Part shown: piece after piece, positions 9,001-16,959 of the stretch
How the letters are laid out: each line of letters begins with the position of its first letter
How positions within the stretch are numbered: the first letter of the stretch is position 1
Assembly (NCBI GenBank): GCA_947629505.1
Contig: CANRDW010000005.1
Span: 1-40,078, forward strand
Reading direction: 5' to 3'
Source: an uncultured Clostridia bacterium
Lineage (GTDB): Bacteria > Bacillota > Clostridia > Christensenellales > UBA1242
DNA length: 40,078 bases
Notes under the pieces: generated by a model
Database searches by the model: none
Seen by the model: only the letters and a program-made list of their open reading frames with translations
What the model was told of the DNA's origin: nothing
Program-made: the position numbers and the translations under genes

Positions 9001-9111
9001 GACTGCGCTGTTGGCTCGTTTTCGTGCTTGCACGAAAAGCATCGCTTTGACGCTTGTCTTACCACTTAGCGACCAAACGCAAGTCGCAGCAATGCTTGGC
9101 GACTTGGTCGC
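8992..9111. repeat. nested inverted repeats spanning the rpsG stop codon
   Basis: AAGTGGTAAGAC/GTCTTACCACTT (8992-9003/9056-9067), TTTTCGTGC/GCACGAAAA (9019-9027/9030-9038), GCGACC/GGTCGC (9069-9074/9106-9111), AAGTCGC/GCGACTT (9081-9087/9099-9105). Confidence 0.7.
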
Positions 9112-9136
9112 TACTCTCTTGCGAAGTGGGGCGCTG

Positions 9137-9330
9137 GGAGATCCTTCGTTTCACTCAGGATGACACAGGCGGTGCGTTGCTGTGATCATATAAAATGATC
9201 CGCAGTAGTCGCGCAAAATCGCCAATGAAACGCGATTTTCGTTTGGCGCGAAAAGAGGCAAAACCAAATGTAAAAGTGCCGCTTTTTGCCATGCAGTGGC
9301 AAAAACAAGCAAAAATGCAGGTTTTGCCGA
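9137..9330. repeat. dispersed structured repeat, copy 2 (fusA leader)
   Basis: High identity to 2074-2278; ends about 26 nt before the fusA ATG. Confidence 0.85.
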
Positions 9331-9356
9331 AGACAAATTTATAAAGGAGAAAAATT

Positions 9357-11429
9357 ATGGCTACAAACCTTGAACTTACCAGAAACGTGGGAATCATGGC
9401 ACACATTGATGCCGGAAAAACCACTACAACAGAGCGTATTTTGTTCTACACCGGTAAAAATCACAAGATTGGCGAAGTGCATGACGGACAGGCCACTATG
9501 GACTGGATGGCACAGGAGCAAGAACGTGGCATCACAATCACTTCTGCCTGCACAACTTGTCATTGGAAGGGTCACAAAATCAACATCATCGACACTCCGG
9601 GACACGTTGACTTCACTGTTGAAGTTGAACGTTCTTTGAAGGTGCTTGATGGGGCGGTTTTGATTCTTTCTGCTCGTGACAAGGTGCAACCACAAACAGA
9701 AACTGTTTGGCGTCAATCAACCAAATACAAAGTTCCAACAATCATCTATGTCAACAAGATGGACAGAGATGCTGCTGACTTTTATGGTTGTGTAAATTCA
9801 ATCAGAGATAGATTGAAAACAAATCCTATTGCAATTCAAATGCCAATAGGTGAGGCTGAAACTTTCAGCGGAATTATCGACCTTCTCACAATGAAGGCTG
9901 AAGTCTATGAAGATGACCTTGGAACAAAAATTGACATCGTTGACATTCCTGCAGAATACAAAGACAAGGCTCAAAAACTTCATGACGAAATGATTGAAAA
10001 AATCGTTGAAACTGACGATGCACTTTTGGAAAGATATTTCGAAGGAGAAGAAATTTCTCTTGACGAACTTAAAAAAGCGCTTCGTAAAGCAACTATTTCA
10101 AGAACGTTAGTGCCTGTTCTTTGCGGCTCTTCTTACAAAAACAAGGGTGTTCAGATGCTTTTGGACGCTATGGTGGAATATTTGCCATCTCCACTTGACA
10201 TCGACCATATTGAAGGGCTTAACCCAGAAACAGAACAAACTGAAACTCGCGCTCCAAGCGAAGATGCACCTTTTGCAGGGCTTGCATTTAAGATTATGAC
10301 AGACCCATTTGTTGGTCGTCTTGCATTCTTCCGCGTTTACTCAGGTAAACTTGAAGCCGGCTCTTATGTTTACAACTCAAACAAAGGCGAAAAAGAAAGA
10401 GTTGGGCGTCTTATCCGTATGCACGCAAATCAAAGAGAAGAAATCAAAGAAGTTGGCGCGGGCGACATTGCCGCTATCGTTGGGCTTAAAGACACAATCA
10501 CAGGTGAAACACTTTGCGATGAAAAACATCCAATCGTTTTGGAGAGCATGGACTTCCCAGAGCCTGTTATTCGTGTTGCTATTGAGCCTAAAACAAAACT
10601 TATGCAAGAAAAAATGGTGCTTGCACTTGTAAAACTTGCTGAAGAAGACCCTACATTTAAAACTTACACCGACCAAGAAACAGGTCAAACAATCATCGCC
10701 GGAATGGGCGAACTTCACCTTGAAATCATCGTTGACAGACTTTTGAGAGAATTTAAAGTTGAAGCAAATGTCGGCAAACCACAGGTTGCTTACAAAGAAA
10801 CAATCCGCAAAGCCGCACGTGCTGAAGGCAAATTCATCCGTCAGAGTGGTGGTAAAGGTCAGTATGGACATTGTATCATCGACATCGAACCACTTGAACC
10901 AGGCTCTGGATATGTATTTGAGGACAAGACCGTTGGTGGCTCTATTCCAAAAGAATACATCCAACCAATCAACAACGGAATTCAAGAAGCAAGCAAAACC
11001 GGTGTTGTTGCCGGATATGAAACAGTTGACTTTAAAGTCACAGTCATTGACGGAAGTTATCACGAAGTTGACTCTTCCGAAATGGCATTTAAGATTGCCG
11101 GCTCTATGGCATTCAAAGATGGCGCAACAAAGGCAAACCCTGTTCTTCTTGAACCTATTATGAAAGTTCAAGTTGAAGCGCCAGATGAATATCTTGGAAC
11201 AGTTATGGGCAACCTTACTTCTCGCCGCGGAATTTTGACAGGAAACGAAACAAAACCAGGCGTTCAGGTTGTCAATGCTGAAGTTCCACTTGGAGAAATG
11301 TTCGGCTACGCCACAGACCTTCGTTCTCAAACACAGGGGCGCGGCACATTCACAATGGAATTCTTAAAATACAACGAAGTTCCAAAAAATATTGCTGAAA
11401 CTATCGTTGGCGCAAGAAAGAAAGCGTAA
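9357..11429 (+). CDS. fusA: elongation factor G
   Basis: [35 protein letters not shown]...; full-length 690 aa. Confidence 0.98.
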   Translation: MATNLELTRNVGIMAHIDAGKTTTTERILFYTGKNHKIGEVHDGQATMDWMAQEQERGITITSACTTCHWKGHKINIIDTPGHVDFTVEVERSLKVLDGAVLILSARDKVQPQTETVWRQSTKYKVPTIIYVNKMDRDAADFYGCVNSIRDRLKTNPIAIQMPIGEAETFSGIIDLLTMKAEVYEDDLGTKIDIVDIPAEYKDKAQKLHDEMIEKIVETDDALLERYFEGEEISLDELKKALRKATISRTLVPVLCGSSYKNKGVQMLLDAMVEYLPSPLDIDHIEGLNPETEQTETRAPSEDAPFAGLAFKIMTDPFVGRLAFFRVYSGKLEAGSYVYNSNKGEKERVGRLIRMHANQREEIKEVGAGDIAAIVGLKDTITGETLCDEKHPIVLESMDFPEPVIRVAIEPKTKLMQEKMVLALVKLAEEDPTFKTYTDQETGQTIIAGMGELHLEIIVDRLLREFKVEANVGKPQVAYKETIRKAARAEGKFIRQSGGKGQYGHCIIDIEPLEPGSGYVFEDKTVGGSIPKEYIQPINNGIQEASKTGVVAGYETVDFKVTVIDGSYHEVDSSEMAFKIAGSMAFKDGATKANPVLLEPIMKVQVEAPDEYLGTVMGNLTSRRGILTGNETKPGVQVVNAEVPLGEMFGYATDLRSQTQGRGTFTMEFLKYNEVPKNIAETIVGARKKA

Positions 11430-11475
11430 TTTCTTTCAAAAATTTTAAAATTTTTTAAAAAACTTATTAAAATCA

Positions 11476-11505
11476 TTTGGTTTTTTAGAAAAAGTATGCT
11501 AAAAT
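11476..11505 (+). promoter_or_regulatory. candidate promoter upstream of tuf
   Basis: TTTGGT-N18-TAAAAT with extended TGC. Confidence 0.45.
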
Positions 11506-11539
11506 TACAAAGTAAACATTAAAAAGGAGATTTTTTAAA

Positions 11540-12742
11540 ATGGCTACAGAGAAATTTGATAGATCTAAACCACACGTTAACGTCGGAACCATCGGCCACG
11601 TTGACCACGGCAAAACAACTTTGACCGCTGCTATCACAATGTACAGCGCTGCAAAGGGCTTTGCACAAAAAATGAGATATGATGAAATTGATAAGGCTCC
11701 AGAAGAAAAGGCTCGTGGAATCACCATCAACACAGCTCACGTTGAATACCAGACAGACAAACGTCACTATGCACACGTTGACTGCCCGGGACACGCTGAC
11801 TATGTTAAAAACATGATCACAGGTGCTGCTCAGATGGACGGCGCTATCCTTGTTGTTGCTGCAACAGACGGCCCAATGCCTCAGACACGTGAACACATCC
11901 TTCTTGCAAGACAGGTTGGCGTTCCTTATATCGTTGTCTTCATGAACAAAACTGATCAAGTTGACGATCCTGAACTTCTTGACCTCGTTGAAATGGAAAT
12001 CAGAGATTTGTTGACTGAATATGGCTTCCCAGGAGATAAAACTCCAATCATTAAGGGCTCTGCTCTTAAGGCTTTGGAAGCAGGACAAGCCGGCAATATC
12101 AATGATCCAGCTTGCAAACCTATCCAAGAACTTCTTGACGCTTTGGATTCTTACATCCCAGAGCCAAAGAGAGATGTTGACAAACCTTTCCTTATGCCTG
12201 TTGAAGACGTTTTCACAATCACAGGTCGTGGAACTGTTGCAACCGGTAGAGTTGAACGTGGTGTTGTTAGAATCAACGATGTTGTTGAAATCGTTGGTAT
12301 GGGTTCTAAGAAACAAACCGTTGTAACCGGCGTTGAAATGTTCAGAAAACTTCTTGACGAAGGAAGAGCAGGGGATAACATCGGTGTTCTTCTTCGTGGT
12401 ATCCAAAGAAACGAAATCGAAAGAGGACAAGTTCTTTGCAAACCAGGCTCAATTCATCCACACACAAAGTTTGCTGCTGAAGTGTATGTTTTGAAGAAAG
12501 AAGAAGGCGGACGTCACACTCCATTCTTCAATGGTTACAGACCACAATTCTATTTCAGAACAACTGATGTTACAGGAACAATCGAACTTCCTGCAGGCGT
12601 TGAAATGGTTATGCCAGGCGATAACGTTAAGATGACAATCACTCTTAGCAAAGAAATCGCAATCGAACAAGGACTCCGTTTCGCTATTCGTGAAGGCGGA
12701 AGAACAGTTGGATCTGGTGTTGTTTCTCAAATTATAGAGTAA
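11540..12742 (+). CDS. tuf: elongation factor Tu
   Basis: [24 protein letters not shown]...[30 protein letters not shown]. Confidence 0.98.
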   Translation: MATEKFDRSKPHVNVGTIGHVDHGKTTLTAAITMYSAAKGFAQKMRYDEIDKAPEEKARGITINTAHVEYQTDKRHYAHVDCPGHADYVKNMITGAAQMDGAILVVAATDGPMPQTREHILLARQVGVPYIVVFMNKTDQVDDPELLDLVEMEIRDLLTEYGFPGDKTPIIKGSALKALEAGQAGNINDPACKPIQELLDALDSYIPEPKRDVDKPFLMPVEDVFTITGRGTVATGRVERGVVRINDVVEIVGMGSKKQTVVTGVEMFRKLLDEGRAGDNIGVLLRGIQRNEIERGQVLCKPGSIHPHTKFAAEVYVLKKEEGGRHTPFFNGYRPQFYFRTTDVTGTIELPAGVEMVMPGDNVKMTITLSKEIAIEQGLRFAIREGGRTVGSGVVSQIIE

Positions 12743-12748
12743 TAATGT

Positions 12749-12774
12749 AAAAAAAGACCGAAAGGTCTTTTTTT
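12749..12774 (+). terminator. tuf terminator 1
   Basis: AAAAAAAGACC-GAAA-GGTCTTTTTTT. Confidence 0.9.
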
Positions 12775-12897
12775 ATTGCTCAATTTCATTTCGCAATTGT
12801 TCGCTCACTCTCACACATTATCACTCTTTGACTTCGTCAAACATATCCAAATGCTGTCGCGCTTGGCTCTGTTTTCCTTGTCATAGAATAATAAAAC

Positions 12898-12927
12898 AAA
12901 AAAGATTGCATTTGCAATCTTTTTTTA
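12898..12927. terminator. terminator 2 (bidirectional-looking)
   Basis: AAAAAAGATTGCA-TT-TGCAATCTTTTTTT. Confidence 0.8.
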
Positions 12928-13027
12928 TTGCCATGGCAATATTGCTGGCGCAAGTTTTGTTATAGATGACTGCGTCGTGCTCGTCCTTGCAAGCAAACTC
13001 ACACTCCTTGTCATTGAATAATAAAAC

Positions 13028-13056
13028 AAAAAATCTTGCAATTTGCAAGATTTTTT
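13028..13056. terminator. terminator 3 (bidirectional-looking; also ends the minus-strand XRE gene)
   Basis: AAAAAATCTTGCAATTTGCAAGATTTTTT. Confidence 0.8.
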
Positions 13057-13069
13057 ATTGTCAATATCA

Positions 13070-13366
13070 CTATTTCAACAATTCTTTCAGGGCAATTTTC
13101 TTTTGCTCTGGAAGATTTTTTATTAAATTGAGATTTTCTTTGTCGATTTTGTATGTGTTTAAATCTTCATAAAAAAATTCTTCTGGGGTTGTGTTACAAA
13201 CCTCTATAATATCTAATATAACTTTGATTGAAGGCTCATATTCTCCCGCTTCTAGTTTTGTGATATAAGCTGGATTTTTGTCTATTTCAAGACTTAATGC
13301 TCTTGCGCTTAGATTGGCTTTATTGCGGAAATAACCTATTCTGTAAATTACATCTTTAATATCCAT
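13070..13366 (-). CDS. XRE-family helix-turn-helix regulator
   Basis: IGYFRNKANLSARALSLEIDKNPAYITKLEAGEYEPSIKVILDIIEVCNTTPEEFF. Confidence 0.85.
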   Translation of the reverse strand: MDIKDVIYRIGYFRNKANLSARALSLEIDKNPAYITKLEAGEYEPSIKVILDIIEVCNTTPEEFFYEDLNTYKIDKENLNLIKNLPEQKKIALKELLK

Positions 13367-13420
13367 TTAACTCACTCCAATTTTATAAGATTATTATAAA
13401 TCTTGTTGGAGTTTTGTGCG

Positions 13421-13477
13421 TTTCCTATATAGTATTAAATTACAACAAAAAGCAACACTATATTTCTATATAGGAAA
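13421..13477. promoter_or_regulatory. 12-bp inverted repeat, candidate operator between divergent XRE and LRR genes
   Basis: TTTCCTATATAG (13421-13432) and CTATATAGGAAA (13466-13477). Confidence 0.6.
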
Positions 13478-13491
13478 TATTTTCATTTATA

Positions 13492-13520
13492 TTGACATTT
13501 TTGGCAATATTTGATAAAAT
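13492..13520 (+). promoter_or_regulatory. promoter of the LRR lipoprotein gene
   Basis: TTGACA-N17-TAAAAT. Confidence 0.75.
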
Positions 13521-13539
13521 AAAACGGAAGGAGTTTTTT

Positions 13540-15744
13540 ATGAAGAAAAAATCTTTTATTATGATAATTATGTGTTGCATGTTTATATTTGCAGGGGGTG
13601 TTGGGCTTACTGCTTGTTGTTCAAGCGCTCCTACAAAATGGACTGTATCTTTTGATAGTTGCGGTGGAAGTTTGGTTGAAAGCATTGAAGCGGAAGACAA
13701 CACGCTGATCAGCCAACCACAAGATCCAACCAAGACAGGTTATGATTTTGTTGCATGGTTTAAAGAACAGTCTTATGAAAATGAATTTGATTTTGAAGTG
13801 GAAAAAATTACTTCAAATATTACACTCTACGCAAAATGGGAAGATAAAAAAATTACCGTAAGCATAGATGATGGAATCAAAGATGTTTATACACAAGAGA
13901 TTGTTTATGGTGGAAAAATTTCTAAACCCACAGACCCTGTAAGGACAGGCTATGATTTTGTGGATTGGTATGCGGACAATTCTTATTCTCAGGTTTTTGA
14001 TTTTAACAAACCAATAAACGAAGATGTGACAATATATGCTAAATGGGAAGCATATTTCACCTTAAATCCAAAAGGCAATGGAATAACTAGTGTGACAGAA
14101 CATGCTTCAAATTTCCAAGAAATTGAAATTCCTGATGAGATTGATGGAAAGGCAATTACTTTGGTTTGTGCAAATGCCTTTAAAGATATAGATGTTGACA
14201 AATTTACTTTTGGCAAAAATATTCAGCAGTTTGAAAAAAATGCATTTACAGGCGCGCAGATAGATGATGTTTATTTTAAAGGCTATTTGCGTGATTGGGT
14301 AAAAATTAGTTTTGGTTTTTATGCGGGAAGCCCTTTGTATAAAAACTCAAAAAATAATGTTGTGACAAACTTATATATTCAGCATAGGTTGGCCTCTGGT
14401 GAAGATGAGTATGGAATGGTGTCAGGGACTTTGGAAATTTATTCAGATATTACGGAATTTAATGACTATTGTTTTGCTGGCTTCTATTTCATCAATAAAG
14501 TTGAATATAAAAACATTACACTTAAAAAATATTTAGAAATAAAATTTGCAGGTTATTACTCCAATCCTATGGCTTGTGCAACAACCATTCTTATTGGAAA
14601 TGATTCATTATGGGGTGAAGTGAATATTCCAATAGGCATTAAAAAAATCCCAGATTATGCTTTCCTTCACTGTGCAAGCATGACAAATGTGGTGTTGCCG
14701 GTTACAGTAACAGAGATTGGAATAGGAGCATTTGATGGATGTTCGAAACTTTCAAGTATCAATCTTGAAAATGTAACAACAATAGGTGACAGTGCGTTTT
14801 GGGATTGTCAAGTTCTACAAAATGTTGATTTTAGTTCTTGTAAAACAGTTGGAGCACAGGCATTTCGTTCATGTGAGAAGCTTACTGATTTAACATTTGG
14901 AAATAATCTTGTGTCAATAGGGGATCAAGCTTTTCTAGATTGTCTAAATGTGGTCACATTAAACTTAGGGACGTCAGTTGAAAGCATTGGAGAGTTCGCT
15001 TTTGCACGTTCATCAAAGATAAATGCAGTCAACATTCCTGATAGTGTAAAAACTCTTGGCGAGCGTGCATTTGAAGTATGTAAAGGGATTAAAAGTGTGA
15101 ATATTGGCTCTCAATTGAAAGAAATTCCAAATAACTGTTTTGATGGTGCTAGTGGCATTAAAACAGTGAATTTGGGCAACGTGGAAAAAATTGGAGAAAG
15201 TGCTTTTAGTGGGGCGCAAATGGAAAGTATAGTTTTGCCTAACACTTTGAAAGAAATAGGGGATGAAGCTTTTTATGGCTGCTACCTTTTGGCAACAGTT
15301 GATGACAGCCATGTCAACCATATTGATCATATTGGCGAGCATGCCTTTAAAGACACAGCGTTGTTAAACCAAAACGGAACAGTGTATATAAAGGATTGGC
15401 TTGTGCAGTATGACAAATCGCTTGACACAGTTTCATTAAAAGCAGGGACAAAATATATAGCGGCATATGCATTTAATGCTTGCATTAACTTGACTTCTAT
15501 TGTTATTGGCAGCGAAATTGAATATGTTGATTATTATGCTTTTCGTGGCTGCAGTTCTTTGAGTGATGTTACAATTGAAAGTGTCGCTGCTTACAAAACA
15601 GTTAGGTTAAATCGTGATTTCTTGGACAATGTGGAAACTTTGAAAGTGCTAAAAAGTATTGTTGACGAAGTTGGATTTACGGCTGAGATTGCAGATTTTA
15701 CAAGAACAGAAGATGGAAATTACTATATATTTATAAGAGAATAA
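13540..15744 (+). CDS. surface lipoprotein with InlB B-type repeats and BspA-like (LRR_5) leucine-rich repeats
   Basis: Signal peptide with lipobox-like LTACC; two copies of WTVSFDSCGG...DPTKTGYDFVAWFKE...ITLYAKW; many I.IP..V..IG..AF..C..L units. ATG at 13540 after GGAAGGAG. Confidence 0.85.
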   Translation: MKKKSFIMIIMCCMFIFAGGVGLTACCSSAPTKWTVSFDSCGGSLVESIEAEDNTLISQPQDPTKTGYDFVAWFKEQSYENEFDFEVEKITSNITLYAKWEDKKITVSIDDGIKDVYTQEIVYGGKISKPTDPVRTGYDFVDWYADNSYSQVFDFNKPINEDVTIYAKWEAYFTLNPKGNGITSVTEHASNFQEIEIPDEIDGKAITLVCANAFKDIDVDKFTFGKNIQQFEKNAFTGAQIDDVYFKGYLRDWVKISFGFYAGSPLYKNSKNNVVTNLYIQHRLASGEDEYGMVSGTLEIYSDITEFNDYCFAGFYFINKVEYKNITLKKYLEIKFAGYYSNPMACATTILIGNDSLWGEVNIPIGIKKIPDYAFLHCASMTNVVLPVTVTEIGIGAFDGCSKLSSINLENVTTIGDSAFWDCQVLQNVDFSSCKTVGAQAFRSCEKLTDLTFGNNLVSIGDQAFLDCLNVVTLNLGTSVESIGEFAFARSSKINAVNIPDSVKTLGERAFEVCKGIKSVNIGSQLKEIPNNCFDGASGIKTVNLGNVEKIGESAFSGAQMESIVLPNTLKEIGDEAFYGCYLLATVDDSHVNHIDHIGEHAFKDTALLNQNGTVYIKDWLVQYDKSLDTVSLKAGTKYIAAYAFNACINLTSIVIGSEIEYVDYYAFRGCSSLSDVTIESVAAYKTVRLNRDFLDNVETLKVLKSIVDEVGFTAEIADFTRTEDGNYYIFIRE

Positions 15745-15770
15745 AAAACTTGCAGAAATGCAAGTTTTTT
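15743..15770 (+). terminator. terminator of the LRR lipoprotein gene
   Basis: AAAAAACTTGCA-GAAA-TGCAAGTTTTTT. Confidence 0.85.
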
Positions 15771-15774
15771 TAAT

Positions 15775-15972
15775 GGAGCTGTTCAGTGAGTGAAGCGAAC
15801 GCTGATAAGCTCCAAAGCGAAACAAAGTTTCGCGCGGATTTTTTTAAAATCCGCAAAAATTTTATTTCATAAAATTTTTTTGGCTGTTACCGCCAAAAAG
15901 TCGACTTTTGATTTCTCGTTTTGATATTGCGATTATAACATATTTTGATTAAAAATCAAAATAAATCAAAAA
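15775..15972. repeat. chain of consecutive inverted repeats in a non-coding gap
   Basis: GGAGCT/AGCTCC, GCGAAAC/GTTTCGC, GCGGATT/AATCCGC, AAAATTTTAT/ATAAAATTTT, TTTTTGGC/GCCAAAAA, palindrome AAAAGTCGACTTTT, TATTTTGATT/AATCAAAATA. Confidence 0.7.
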
Positions 15973-16025
15973 TAATCAAATTTTGATTTTGCGACAACCG
16001 TTTGATTTTGCGAAAATCAAAAGTT

Positions 16026-16655
16026 TTAATTGTATTGAATAATTTCTTTTATAATTCCTTTTTCATCTTTAAAACAATACGTGAACATTGTTCCCTGTTT
16101 ATTTTGAGACAAAAAATGGAGGGGCTTGCTAGAAACCGGCCATTCTGGCTCTTGGACCCACTTAGGCTTTTTGCTCGTTTCACAAACAAACGATTCCTTT
16201 ATTTGCTGTTTTATTATTTTCTTCCTTTGTGAATCACTGGCGTTTGATGGTAAAGACTCTATCATTTTGTCAATATAAGCTTCGGCCTCATCCCCACCAA
16301 TGTATTCAGGTAAAATATCCTGCAAAAATAAAAATCTTTTGTGATAAAAATCATTGTAACTTACATTAAAGCCGTTGGCTAGCATTAATTTATAAACAAA
16401 CTCATAAAATCCACTCTTTCCAGAAGGCGTTTTCCCATTTGAATATCTGAGTTTTATAATCTCTTTCAAATCATATTTGTGTGTGCGCAATGTTAAGGCA
16501 TACGGAAAGTTTTTCCATTTCTCATCGAATAAGGTTTCTTCGGTCGGCAACAAATTTTGCAACTCGTCATACAAGTCTTTATCTTGCTCGATTTTATCTA
16601 AAAACTCTTTCACACTGATTTTTAAGTTTAAAAAATCTAAAATAAGTTGACTCAT
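16026..16655 (-). CDS. hypothetical protein
   Basis: 209-aa ORF, SD GAGGAAA on the reverse strand; C-terminal KPKWVQEPEWPVSSKPLHFLSQ...TYCFKDEKG. Confidence 0.75.
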   Translation of the reverse strand: MSQLILDFLNLKISVKEFLDKIEQDKDLYDELQNLLPTEETLFDEKWKNFPYALTLRTHKYDLKEIIKLRYSNGKTPSGKSGFYEFVYKLMLANGFNVSYNDFYHKRFLFLQDILPEYIGGDEAEAYIDKMIESLPSNASDSQRKKIIKQQIKESFVCETSKKPKWVQEPEWPVSSKPLHFLSQNKQGTMFTYCFKDEKGIIKEIIQYN

Positions 16656-16692
16656 TTTTCCTCCTCAAATTAAGACAAAAAATAGTTTTATC

Positions 16693-16767
16693 TGGAGCTG
16701 ATGGCGGGAATCGGACCCGCGACCACCACCTTACCAAGGTGGTGCTCTACCCCTGAGCCACATCAGC
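16693..16767 (-). tRNA. tRNA-Thr(GGT), CCA encoded
   Basis: Reverse complement GCTGATGTGGCTCAGGGGTAGAGCACCACCTTGGTAAGGTGGTGGTCGCGGGTCCGATTCCCGCCATCAGCTCCA: complete cloverleaf, anticodon GGT. Confidence 0.97.
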
Positions 16768-16869
16768 ATATTGTTGGGGGATTGGACAACTGCAAGCATG
16801 TTTAATATAACATATTTTGGCTTTAAAGTCAACTTTAATAGAATTTTTTTTGCACATATTTGCAATTAT

Positions 16870-16899
16870 TTGACATTTTGGCATATATTTTGATATCAT
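16870..16899 (+). promoter_or_regulatory. promoter upstream of nfeD
   Basis: TTGACA (16870-16875), N18, TATCAT (16894-16899). Confidence 0.65.
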
Positions 16900-16915
16900 T
16901 ATTATGAAAAAGGGT

Positions 16916-16946
16916 GACCACTGCCTTACCAAGGTGGTGCTCCACC
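16916..16946 (-). pseudogene. tRNA-Thr(GGT) anticodon-arm fragment inside the nfeD 5' leader
   Basis: CCTTACCAAGGTGGTGCTC (16924-16942) is identical to 16729-16747 of the tRNA-Thr gene; flanks are also similar. Confidence 0.75.
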
Positions 16947-16959
16947 ATAGGAGGCTTTT

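Larger units (their letters stand above)
12886..13060 (+). repeat. tandem terminator module, 120-bp period
   Basis: CCTTGTCATAGAATAATAAAACAAAAAA (from 12886) and CCTTGTCATTGAATAATAAAACAAAAAA (from 13006), each followed by a different hairpin and TTTTTTATTG. Confidence 0.75.

Noticed and set aside
9001-9135. Possible degenerate coding gene in the rpsG-fusA gap
   Set aside because: No consistent frame or SD; inverted repeats explain the sequence better.
9155-9424. Short ORFs in the fusA leader
   Set aside because: Produced by the structured repeat; no SD, and the equivalent frames are not kept in copy 1.
10377-11330. 317-aa minus-strand ORF inside fusA
   Set aside because: Complete overlap with a certain fusA reading frame; Cys/Phe/Asn-rich composition typical of antisense shadow ORFs.
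11519-12430. 303-aa minus-strand ORF inside tuf
   Set aside because: Antisense shadow of tuf; no SD and no recognisable protein features.
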